From Aurantiacibacter zhengii (GTDB lineage: Bacteria > Pseudomonadota > Alphaproteobacteria > Sphingomonadales > Sphingomonadaceae): a DNA stretch of 64,000 bases. The stretch spans positions 1 through 64,000 of the forward strand of contig NZ_QXFL01000011.1 in NCBI RefSeq assembly GCF_003584125.1, read 5' to 3'. The notes below the pieces were generated by a model. That model did no database searches. It saw nothing but the letters and a program-made list of their open reading frames with translations, and was not told where the DNA came from. The first letter of the stretch is position 1. Every line of letters begins with the position of its first letter. Below are positions 56,015-63,676 of this stretch, in pieces. The translations under genes and the position numbers were made by a program.

Positions 56015-56789
56015 TCATCCCCCACGCATCGAGGATTATCCATACGAGCTACTTTCAGAGCTTAAAGAGTGCGCGAACGAGCACGGCTATCGCATCGGCC
56101 CGGATCAAGCGAAGGGATGGCTTTTCTTTCGGTCGGCCAGCGCGCCTGGTGAGATCGGATTGGCGGCAACAGCATCTGGCATGTCGGGGCCGCTTTATTT
56201 CTCGGTATTCCATCCCGGCGCTGCGCGCGAGCTTGTAGCCCCCGAAACAGCCGAGAAAGCAAGAGGTTCTACCAAGGCATTCACCTTGGATAGCCCCGCT
56301 GCTCTAAGAAAAGCTGTATCGGACGTTTATCGCCTGAGCATCTCTCTACCGACTCTGCCACTTGAGAGTTACCTTCGCGACATCGCTGGGTTGGGCGATA
56401 CGGAAGCCGAGCGAGCCCAGAAGGTACGTATTGGCCAAGACAGATTTCGGGATGCCCAACTTAGCTATTGGAACAGCTGTTGCCCTCTTACGGGAATTAC
56501 AGAGCCAGAATTGCTGCGCGCATCCCATATCATTCCTTGGGCCAAATGTGAGAGCGATGCTGAACGATTGGACGTCCATAACGGCTTTCTCCTGTCGAGC
56601 CTTTGGGATGCGGCATTTGACAGTGGTCTGGTGACCTTTAGCGACGAGGGACTTGCGCTGGCCTCTCCGGCATTGAGCGCTTCTGCTCGTGAAGCTTTGG
56701 GTCTTGATCGCGAGCACCTTCTGACCTTGCACGATGATCATCGCGCTAGGTTGGCCTGGCATCGCGGGAACCTATTCCAGTCGAGCTGA
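56004..56789 (+). CDS. HNH endonuclease
   Basis: A 261-residue protein. The C-terminal HNH domain (about 165-225) reads CPLTGITEPELLRASHIIPW, with the first His in SHI, and then LDVHNGFLLSSLWDAAFD. The catalytic His-Asn pattern is intact. The N-terminal 130 residues form a mixed domain of unknown type (YPYELLSELKECANEHGYRI), perhaps for DNA or modification sensing. It starts 84 bases after the DrmMI-like stop on the same strand and probably belongs to the operon. It could act as the cutting component of the system. Confidence 0.9.
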   Translation: MLPDHPPRIEDYPYELLSELKECANEHGYRIGPDQAKGWLFFRSASAPGEIGLAATASGMSGPLYFSVFHPGAARELVAPETAEKARGSTKAFTLDSPAALRKAVSDVYRLSISLPTLPLESYLRDIAGLGDTEAERAQKVRIGQDRFRDAQLSYWNSCCPLTGITEPELLRASHIIPWAKCESDAERLDVHNGFLLSSLWDAAFDSGLVTFSDEGLALASPALSASAREALGLDREHLLTLHDDHRARLAWHRGNLFQSS

Positions 56790-56982
56790 CGGCGTTCAAT
56801 TGGCAGCAGTAAGAAGCGCCAATTTTAATGCAGATAATGGGGAATGATACTCGACTTCCATCGGGAAGCGAGCATTGATCGATGTGCGCCGACCGAGGTG
56901 AGGCGCAGCCCCTAACCAGCCGGTTGATGGGGCCTGAGGTAGTGGGAACGGCACGGTGCCGGCCCCCAAAAGGAGACCTCAG

Positions 56983-57225
56983 ATGACTGATCAAACTGAA
57001 CCGACCGCAAGTATACTGAAGTCGCGTCAAGGCCCGACCAAAGCCTTTTGCGTCGAGAAACTGCTGTCACGCGCCAAGGGCGCCTCGCTCGCGGAAATAG
57101 TGGAGACGAGCGGATGGCAGCCGCATAGCGCTCGAGCCTTCATGACCGGCCTACGCAAGAAGGGGTACGAACTCGTTCGCGAATGTCGCCCGAGCGGCGA
57201 GACCTGCTGGCGCATCGAGCGCTGA
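56983..57225 (+). CDS. DUF3489 protein
   Basis: An 80-residue winged-helix-like protein with KAFCVEKLLSRAKGASLAEI and WQPHSARAFMTGLRKKGYEL. DUF3489 proteins are routinely found ahead of DUF2924 and a serine recombinase in sphingomonad elements, as here. AGGAG is 8 bases before the ATG. A recombination directionality or regulatory role is plausible but unproven. The 190-base gap before it contains no clear gene. Confidence 0.88.
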   Translation: MTDQTEPTASILKSRQGPTKAFCVEKLLSRAKGASLAEIVETSGWQPHSARAFMTGLRKKGYELVRECRPSGETCWRIER

Positions 57226-57227
57226 GC

Positions 57228-57674
57228 ATGACGCACATTGATGAACAACTCGCTGGGCTGGAGACGATGTCGCCAGCCCGGCTGCGAGCCGAGTGGAAGC
57301 GTCTTCACCGCGGCCAAGCTCTGCTAAATGGAATGACGCCCAGCCAGATGAAGCGCGCAATTGCCTGGCGACTTCAGGAGAAGCTTTATGGCGGCTTGCC
57401 ACCTGCAAGACTACGTGAGCTTGACCGCTTTACCGAGCAACTCGCGAAAGAGGGCAATATTGATATTGGCCAGTCCCAATCGCTCAAACCCGGCTCGCGA
57501 CTGGTCCGCCATTGGCATGGTAAGGCCTATTGCGTGACGGTGCTCGAGGAGGGCTTCGAGTTCGAGGACCGACACTTTTCCTCGCTTACCCAGATCGCAC
57601 GCGAGATCACCGGGGCTGCCTGGTCAGGACCACGTTTCTTCGGGTTAAAAAGTCGCCCGGGTGACGGGGAATGA
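57228..57674 (+). CDS. DUF2924 protein
   Basis: A 148-residue basic protein of the DUF2924 family, with LRAEWKRLHRGQ, AIAWRLQEKLYGGL and the C-terminal KAYCVTVLEEGFEFEDRHF. It starts 2 bases after the DUF3489 stop and ends in a 4-base overlap with the recombinase start. This fixed three-gene order implies a helper role in recombination. Confidence 0.9.
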   Translation: MTHIDEQLAGLETMSPARLRAEWKRLHRGQALLNGMTPSQMKRAIAWRLQEKLYGGLPPARLRELDRFTEQLAKEGNIDIGQSQSLKPGSRLVRHWHGKAYCVTVLEEGFEFEDRHFSSLTQIAREITGAAWSGPRFFGLKSRPGDGE

Positions 57675-59215
57675 CGCAGACCACACCGAAGCGCCGTCGC
57701 TGCGCGATCTATACTCGCAAGTCGACCGAGGAAGGTCTCGAGCTATCCTTCAACAGCTTGGATGCCCAGCGAGAGGCCTGTGCCGCTTTCATTCTCAGCC
57801 AGGCACATGAAGGCTGGAAAGCGATCGATGAGCTCTACGATGACGGTGGCTTCTCAGGTGGCTCAATGGATCGACCTGGTTTGCAGCAGCTGATGGAGGA
57901 TGTCGAAGCGGGTAAGATCGATATCATTGTCGTTTACAAGGTCGATCGGCTCACACGTAGCTTGGCTGACTTCGCCCGGATCGTTGACACCCTCGACAAG
58001 CGCGGTGCGTCCTTTGTCAGTGTCACGCAGGCATTCAACACAACCAACTCCATGGGTAGATTGACCCTAAACGTGCTCCTCTCCTTCGCCCAGTTCGAGC
58101 GAGAGGTTACGGGAGAGCGCATTCGCGACAAAATTGCGGCTTCGAAGAAACGCGGCATGTGGATGGGCGGTGTTGTCCCGCTTGGCTTCGAGGTCAAGGA
58201 CCGCAAACTGCTCATCGTGCCCGAGGAAGCCGAGAAGGTGCGATACATCTTCAATCGCTATCTCGGGCTGGGATCGGTCTATCTGCTGCAATCAGATCTT
58301 GCCGAGCAAGGCATCAGAACCAGGAAGCGCATCCTCAAGGATGGCCGCGTCTACGGGGGCTGTAACTTCAGCAGGGGCGCGCTCTATCAGATGCTCGCGA
58401 ACCGCATCTACCTCGGCGAGATTACCCATCACGGCAAATCTTATCCAGGCGAGCACGATGGCATCATCGACCCGGAGACCTTCGAGAAGGTTGCGACGCG
58501 ATTGTCGCTGAACCGGGTCAGGCGCAAATATGGAGAGCACGCCGTACAAGCTAGCGTGCTAGCTGGCATTATCTGGGATGGGGAAGGACGGCGGATGACG
58601 CCAGACCACGCAAGCAAGAAGGGACAGCGCTATCGTTATTACGCCAGCCTGAAGAACAAGGAACGACCAGAACTTCGCATCCACCGCTTGCCTGCAAGCG
58701 AGATCGAGAAGCTGGTGATCCATCAGCTGGCGACGAAGACCGAGGCCAGCTGGGAAGGGCCCATTCCATCACGCGAGCTCGTCCTCGAATACGTCGAAAA
58801 GGTGACGGTTAACTCCGATCGGGTCGATATCCTCTTTCAGGGTGCAGCTGAGTCGATCACTGTTGAGGCACCATTGATCCGCTGCGGTGGTGAAGTGCGG
58901 ATCGATGCACCGGGGCAGGACTGGGCAGAGGCACGGCGAGATCCCCCACTCATCAAGCTGATTGTCCGCGCGCACCAGGCAAAGGCAGCAATCGAAGATC
59001 CGGCCGTTGCGTCGGTCGATACTGCAGCGGAGAACCTGAATGTTTCAAAGCAATATTTCTGCAGGCTGCTGCGCCTTGCTTATCTTGCACCTGACATTAC
59101 CGCGTCAATTATTGACGGAAAGCAGCCTGTTCATCTCAACCGTCAGTTCATGGCGCGGGTCAACAACTTGCCTCTCGACTGGGCGAGCCAACGCGAGATG
59201 CTCGGCTTTGGATGA
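57671..59215 (+). CDS. Large serine recombinase (right)
   Basis: A 514-residue recombinase. The nucleophile Ser about 18 is in AIYTRKSTEEGLELSFNSL, and the resolvase core continues with VYKVDRLTRSLADFARI. The recombinase domain contains YLLQSDLAEQGIRTRKR and GALYQMLANRIYLGE. A C-terminal HTH is visible near 450-500 (NLNVSKQYFCRLLRLAYLAP). It is only distantly like the left recombinase, so the island carries two independent recombination modules. It looks intact. Confidence 0.94.
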   Translation: MTQTTPKRRRCAIYTRKSTEEGLELSFNSLDAQREACAAFILSQAHEGWKAIDELYDDGGFSGGSMDRPGLQQLMEDVEAGKIDIIVVYKVDRLTRSLADFARIVDTLDKRGASFVSVTQAFNTTNSMGRLTLNVLLSFAQFEREVTGERIRDKIAASKKRGMWMGGVVPLGFEVKDRKLLIVPEEAEKVRYIFNRYLGLGSVYLLQSDLAEQGIRTRKRILKDGRVYGGCNFSRGALYQMLANRIYLGEITHHGKSYPGEHDGIIDPETFEKVATRLSLNRVRRKYGEHAVQASVLAGIIWDGEGRRMTPDHASKKGQRYRYYASLKNKERPELRIHRLPASEIEKLVIHQLATKTEASWEGPIPSRELVLEYVEKVTVNSDRVDILFQGAAESITVEAPLIRCGGEVRIDAPGQDWAEARRDPPLIKLIVRAHQAKAAIEDPAVASVDTAAENLNVSKQYFCRLLRLAYLAPDITASIIDGKQPVHLNRQFMARVNNLPLDWASQREMLGFG

Positions 59216-59242
59216 AAGCAGGGGCTCCCAGGTAGAACCGTT

Positions 59243-59503
59243 TTACTCTGGTCCCGACGCTTCCAGCAATTCCATCAAATTGCGCGCTGCGTCCCGATCA
59301 CCTTCGTCCTCGAAGGCGACATCGAGATCAGGTGCCGCGCCACGCATGTGAAGAAGTGCCCACAGCGGAAACCGCTTTCCGCGATCCTGTTCGAGGCCAA
59401 GGTCAACCTGGCACCGCTCGATCCCTGCTACGAGTGCAGTAGGTGAAAGCTGCGAAATGTCGCTAGTCGCAAAATATCGATGAAGAAGGTCATCAAGTTC
59501 CAT
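59243..59503 (-). CDS. Conserved hypothetical protein beside the recombinase
   Basis: An 86-residue acidic protein (MELDDLLHRYFATSDISQLS) with predicted helices and no recognised motif. It is convergent with the recombinase, 27 bases apart. Similar small genes often sit beside such recombinases in sphingomonads, from memory. RBS is weak. Confidence 0.55.
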   Translation of the reverse strand: MELDDLLHRYFATSDISQLSPTALVAGIERCQVDLGLEQDRGKRFPLWALLHMRGAAPDLDVAFEDEGDRDAARNLMELLEASGPE

Positions 59504-59685
59504 CCGCGAGGGATAGAGCGTTAGCTACGAATAACCAATGGCCTTGGTGAGATCATCAGTTCCTTCTTCGCTAACTGGGCCGCAAGCGGACAACCCCGTT
59601 CTGGTTTCGCATCAACGATAGCTGCCGTCGCGCGGGCCGCTTCTTGACCAAATGCCGTGCGGTGGCCTTTTCATGGGGGCACTGT

Positions 59686-60195
59686 TCAATCAGTATCGGC
59701 GGTAGAAGATGTATTCAGCATATCATAGACGTTGAAGCTAAGGTCGGCACGTCCAAAAAACCGGACGAAGTCTCCAGTATCGTAGGTCGCAATCTGAACT
59801 GCAGGATGCATTCCGCATTCTCTGCTAATTCGTGTCGCCAAATCAATTAGGCTGGCATCGACCAAATCGATCTTGAATGCCTGAGAATAGGTATGTGCTG
59901 CCGAGACTGGCTCTATGGCATCGCCCACCAGGATCACTTGTCCTGGTGTTAAGACCCACTGCATTAAGGCGTACGCTAAGTCTGTGCGCCGCTCCCGCCC
60001 GACGAGCATGTTCCAAGCTTCTATAAGACACGCGTGAGGGACAGCCCAATTGTATTCTCCCAAGTCCAAGGCCCCAACCGTATGTTCGTGGTTGCCATCC
60101 CTCGGGTTAGCGAGCGCAATAAGCACGTTCGTATCGAGCAAAGCGATATTTCTAGGCAAATCATAAGCCCGCTCAGCGACGATCCAGTTGGGCAT
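59686..60195 (-). CDS. PIN-domain nuclease-like protein
   Basis: A 169-residue PIN-fold protein. Acidic site residues appear in order: Asp in NIALLDTNVLIALAN (near 20), Glu in CLIEAWNML, Asp in KIDLVDASLIDLA and Asp in ATYDTGDFVRFF. The ATG at 60195 was chosen because it lies 1 base after the stop of the methylase gene (TAACATG), so the two are co-translated. PIN proteins are usually toxins with a small antitoxin, but no antitoxin gene is next to it. The following 182 bases (59504-59685) hold nothing I can name. Confidence 0.82.
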   Translation of the reverse strand: MPNWIVAERAYDLPRNIALLDTNVLIALANPRDGNHEHTVGALDLGEYNWAVPHACLIEAWNMLVGRERRTDLAYALMQWVLTPGQVILVGDAIEPVSAAHTYSQAFKIDLVDASLIDLATRISRECGMHPAVQIATYDTGDFVRFFGRADLSFNVYDMLNTSSTADTD

Positions 60196-60196
60196 G

Positions 60197-62965
60197 TTAC
60201 TCGGCCGTGACGATATTGGCTTCACGCATTGCTGCTTCAACCACCTTGTCAATATTTGCCACCGCCATCGATTTAGGCTCTCCGCTCGATGTCACAGCGA
60301 GACGAGCAAGCTCATCCAGCTGCCGTTGGAATGCTTCGTCCTCTATTAAGCGGCGCAGGACAGGTATGCTTTGGAGGTGTTGTGGCTCGAATTTCTGGAA
60401 GCTACCTCGGAACTGAGGAGTTGTGCGCTTCACCAAAGCATTAACATGACTGCTGTTTAGATATGCCAGGAGCGGGAAAAGCAATTCCTCCTGCTCAGGG
60501 GCTACAGCAGTTCCGCCCACAATAAATACCTCGCCCTCGGCATCTACGGCGAATGATATCTCAGGTGCTAAATCCCGAATTAGAAGCTTCGGCCTGCACA
60601 ACCATTCTTCGTCTCTTCGCCTAACAAGTTCGTACCACCTGAGACCAGACGAAGCGATACTCGCGCGGGAAGAGAGGATATCACGATACGAGTGAAGATA
60701 TTTGAATGCCTGCGGGTAGCGCAGTTCCAATTCTCCCTCACTAATGGCCGAGCCGCCTTCATAGGGGTAGAGTAGATACTTGTTATAGCTGACCGCTTCG
60801 AATTTTCTCACCTCAGCGCCGAAGACGACAGGCTCTAAAAGCCCGGCTTCAAGCACGGCAGAGTCGCCGAGCCCGTTAAGCAATTCTGCTCCATAGCGAT
60901 CATCTTCCGCGACAATCTTGAAGATGAAAATGTCGTTGGCGCCCGTCCGAATCCCTTGGAATATGCCGGCGATATTATCCAATCTCTCCGACGCATCGGA
61001 TAGCCTCACCTGCTCCATTTTTTCTTCCATCGACAACAAGGTCCAGGGTCCACCTCCTCGCGGGTGCTGTGCGGTGTATACGCGAATATCCCGCTCGTTG
61101 ACTGTACCGGCTGCTTCTGCCTCCAAAAGAAGAGCGGCGACAAATTGCTCTGGAAGTGCCTTGACGTCGATCACCTTTACGGTCGTTGCAGAGGCGCTCA
61201 TCAATGGCTGATGCCTTGCAACGATGCAGCCCACGTAGGCGCTCGTGTTCTGAAAGACTTCGTTCGATCCAAAGTCGACGATAACATCAATGTTCATTCG
61301 TGCGGTGAGGTACGATCGAATGCTCGCTGCGTTGTGGTTGATGAACATGCGATTTGGTACGACCATTCCGATCGTGCCTTCAGGCTCGGTAACTCTAATT
61401 GCTTGTTCAACGAAAAGTGACGAATAGTCATACCGGCCCTTTGCCGTCTCAAAACTACTCTCCAGACCATCGCGGTTGGATACGCGTGAAGTTGCGAGGA
61501 ACGGCGGATTCCCGAGCACGATATCGAACCGCTGGCCTAACTGTTCCCATGAGGAGTGGTCCAGCCCATCGCCTTTCACAATAACCTTTGACAGATTGGG
61601 TAGCGGGAGGGGGTCGGGCTCTTCGGTCAGTCTGTTCCAGATATTCAGTCGGGCAACGGTGACGGCCTTCTCATCGATGTCCACCCCAACGATGTGTCCA
61701 CCGTCGATGAGGACCTTGCCCCAATTGGTCTCAGGGTCACGCTCCTTTAATCGGCGAAGCATACAGTCCACTGCTGCGACAAGGAACGAGCCCGAGCCAC
61801 AGGCGAAATCGACTACTTTGGGCAACGCGAGCGCGGCTTCTTCTCCTTCAGAATTGCTGCCGTCTGCCCGTTGCGCCAGAAACTGAGTTAAGAAATCTGG
61901 CGTAACGTGCTGATCGATGCACTTCATTGCCAAGTACTTCGTGAGGTATTCCGGAGTATAATAAACGCCACCGGCCCGGCGCACACTAATCCGGGCAACG
62001 TCCCTATAGGACTGCTCGAAAAGGTTCATCTGCGGCGCTGGCGGCAGCGGATGCAGGATGGTCGAAAGGTACTTCTCGTAGGCGAGGCCAAGAACGTCGG
62101 AATCAATCCAAGCAAAATTGTAGCGGCTTCCTGCGAAGGGCAGGCGGCGAGGCTTATAGAGGTCGCCGATTATGCCGGAAATCACGTGCTTCGGAATAAC
62201 GTCCAACTGCACATCGTCAAAAAGCTCGCTGCCAATGCATTCTCTTGCTTCCTGAAAGGTCGTCACGAGGGCTTCCACATCAAGCGGAGCTTGGGTGGAA
62301 ATTGCCTCACTCAGCGGCTTCACATTTGGAGCCAGTCCACGGTCTTCAATTGTTCGAAGCACGAAGAGCTTCGCGAATAACGTTTGCAAATGTTCGTCTA
62401 CGCCAGAGTGGATGCGTGATGATTTCAGGGCTTCATCGCGCCAAGCATCAAGCCGATCAACCAGCTCATCATCCACCGGCTGCAGAAGTTTGGGATTTGG
62501 ATAGCGCTCCAATGCGAGCCGATCTGGTTCGCCCTCCGTCACCTGTTCTGGCTCAAAGGCGCTGAGAATTTTGTGTTCTGCTTCAAGGCGATCCCAAGGG
62601 ATCGTAGGCATCGCGAACCAGTCATCGTGGGCAAGCCAGTGCGAGTTGAAGGGCGTGAGCCCGCGCTCGTCTGCAAATAGCCCCCAGCGAACTGCAGCAT
62701 GATAGCCGTATAGCGCTGCGCCCCTCAGAGGGTCCGTCCCGTTCCGGTGCATTGGGGATGCAAAAAGAGCAGCAGGCTGGACACCCAAGAACCCTCGGCC
62801 CACGTCAAGAACCGTTTCGCCTAGCGTTATCCGACGTTCCCGCACACGGTCGCCGTTCCAGCCGAAAGCAGCGGCAATCTCCCTAGGTGACGGACGACCG
62901 CCTCCAGCGACCTGTTCGCCTAAGCCCCTCAAATTTCCAATGAGTTCGTCCGTTGATAAGCCCAC
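60197..62965 (-). CDS. Eco57I-type DNA adenine methyltransferase, restriction-modification-like
   Basis: A 922-residue protein. The SAM motif VVDFACGSGSFLVAAV is at about 384-399 and catalytic motif IV VLGNPPFLATS at about 483-493. The N-terminal 250 residues are helical and may hold a nuclease or sensor, but no clear catalytic triad is visible. The C-terminus (FPLLAYLNSSHVNALVKR) fits a type IIG target-recognition region. GTG start with GGGGA 5 bases upstream. Base composition is clearly more A/T-rich than core genes, suggesting recent transfer. It forms a two-gene operon with the PIN gene. Confidence 0.85.
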   Translation of the reverse strand: MGLSTDELIGNLRGLGEQVAGGGRPSPREIAAAFGWNGDRVRERRITLGETVLDVGRGFLGVQPAALFASPMHRNGTDPLRGAALYGYHAAVRWGLFADERGLTPFNSHWLAHDDWFAMPTIPWDRLEAEHKILSAFEPEQVTEGEPDRLALERYPNPKLLQPVDDELVDRLDAWRDEALKSSRIHSGVDEHLQTLFAKLFVLRTIEDRGLAPNVKPLSEAISTQAPLDVEALVTTFQEARECIGSELFDDVQLDVIPKHVISGIIGDLYKPRRLPFAGSRYNFAWIDSDVLGLAYEKYLSTILHPLPPAPQMNLFEQSYRDVARISVRRAGGVYYTPEYLTKYLAMKCIDQHVTPDFLTQFLAQRADGSNSEGEEAALALPKVVDFACGSGSFLVAAVDCMLRRLKERDPETNWGKVLIDGGHIVGVDIDEKAVTVARLNIWNRLTEEPDPLPLPNLSKVIVKGDGLDHSSWEQLGQRFDIVLGNPPFLATSRVSNRDGLESSFETAKGRYDYSSLFVEQAIRVTEPEGTIGMVVPNRMFINHNAASIRSYLTARMNIDVIVDFGSNEVFQNTSAYVGCIVARHQPLMSASATTVKVIDVKALPEQFVAALLLEAEAAGTVNERDIRVYTAQHPRGGGPWTLLSMEEKMEQVRLSDASERLDNIAGIFQGIRTGANDIFIFKIVAEDDRYGAELLNGLGDSAVLEAGLLEPVVFGAEVRKFEAVSYNKYLLYPYEGGSAISEGELELRYPQAFKYLHSYRDILSSRASIASSGLRWYELVRRRDEEWLCRPKLLIRDLAPEISFAVDAEGEVFIVGGTAVAPEQEELLFPLLAYLNSSHVNALVKRTTPQFRGSFQKFEPQHLQSIPVLRRLIEDEAFQRQLDELARLAVTSSGEPKSMAVANIDKVVEAAMREANIVTAE

Positions 62966-63069
62966 AGAATCCCCGTTTCGAATCTTACTAACTATATCTG
63001 TAGCAATTGAAGCACTCTATGTTCCGAATTCGGCCATATTGCTAGACGGGCTGATCAGGACCTCGTTGC

Positions 63070-63169
63070 GGTCGCGAAATCCCCGATCCGGGCGGTTGCT
63101 ATGCTCTTCGCTGCTATAAGGCTGACGGCAACAAAAAAGACTCATGTCGGGTTTGAAGATTTCGCGACC
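63070..63169. repeat. Perfect 11-bp inverted repeat in the 490-base gap before the tRNA
   Basis: Arms 63070-63080 and 63159-63169 are exact reverse complements (GGTCGCGAAAT type), 78 bases apart. They lie upstream of the methylase-PIN operon in a gap (62966-63456) with no convincing gene. They could be a regulator site or a trace of an element end. Confidence 0.3.
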
Positions 63170-63406
63170 TTCATGGGAATGACGGCGATTGGGGCGCATT
63201 GCTGACCTTCGCGAGACTCACATCAAATCCGTATCGAATCTGCATCAAATTGCCACCACTTGTGCAATGCAACCTCCGACCTCGAAATCAGCCAGCAGAG
63301 AAACTGCCGCGAACAGTGACCGTAGTTCGAGGACCAATTCGGTCTCCCACAAGGATTATGAGCCTTCCAGATCGTGCGTAAGCATAGGAAATATCGGGAG
63401 GAATGG

Positions 63407-63455
63407 CCAGTCCACTAGCCCACTGGATAAGCGATCCAGTGGGCATAGTGACTGG
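63407..63455. repeat. Long dyad directly after the tRNA-Val gene
   Basis: An inner perfect 11-bp stem (63418-63428 with 63434-63444, 5-base loop) is extended by an outer stem with one bulge (63407-63417 with 63446-63455). It begins 1 base past the CCA end of the tRNA on the minus strand. It may be the tRNA terminator (though lacking a T-run) or an attachment-site structure at the island edge. Confidence 0.5.
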
Positions 63456-63456
63456 A

Positions 63457-63532
63457 TGGTGGGCGATGACAGGCTCGAACTGCCGACCCTCTCGGTGTAA
63501 ACGAGATGCTCTACCAACTGAGCTAATCGCCC
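63457..63532 (-). tRNA. tRNA-Val (anticodon TAC)
   Basis: Seventy-six bases fold as a standard tRNA on the minus strand: acceptor GGGCGAT paired with ATCGCCC, D-arm AGCTCAGTTGGTAGAGC, anticodon loop TTTACAC (anticodon TAC, reading GUA valine codons), T-arm with GTTCGAGCC, and an encoded CCA end. It marks the right boundary of the island. Confidence 0.96.
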
Positions 63533-63548
63533 CTTATCAGGAAACGCG

Positions 63549-63577
63549 CAGTTAGGCGCGCTTTTGCCTACGGTCAA
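63549..63577 (-). promoter_or_regulatory. Promoter of the tRNA-Val gene
   Basis: On the minus strand TTGACC (63572-63577) and TAACTG (63549-63554) are 17 bases apart, and the tRNA begins 16 bases after the -10. Spacing and sequence fit a housekeeping sigma factor promoter. Confidence 0.6.
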
Positions 63578-63676
63578 GGCAGTTTGGCTACCGAATTCGG
63601 GATGCCAAATAATCCACTCGGGAGAGTTGGTTCCCGAGATAGTCCCGACGGCGTCCTTGGTGCGAGACAGGCACAA

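Noticed and set aside
57228-59215. Restriction or transposase function for the DUF2924-recombinase pair
   Set aside because: The catalytic serine and recombinase domain are clear and there is no DDE or nuclease motif.
60197-62965. BREX PglX as an identity for the minus-strand methylase
   Set aside because: No PglZ, BrxC or BrxL-type genes are in the window, and the protein is shorter than typical PglX.
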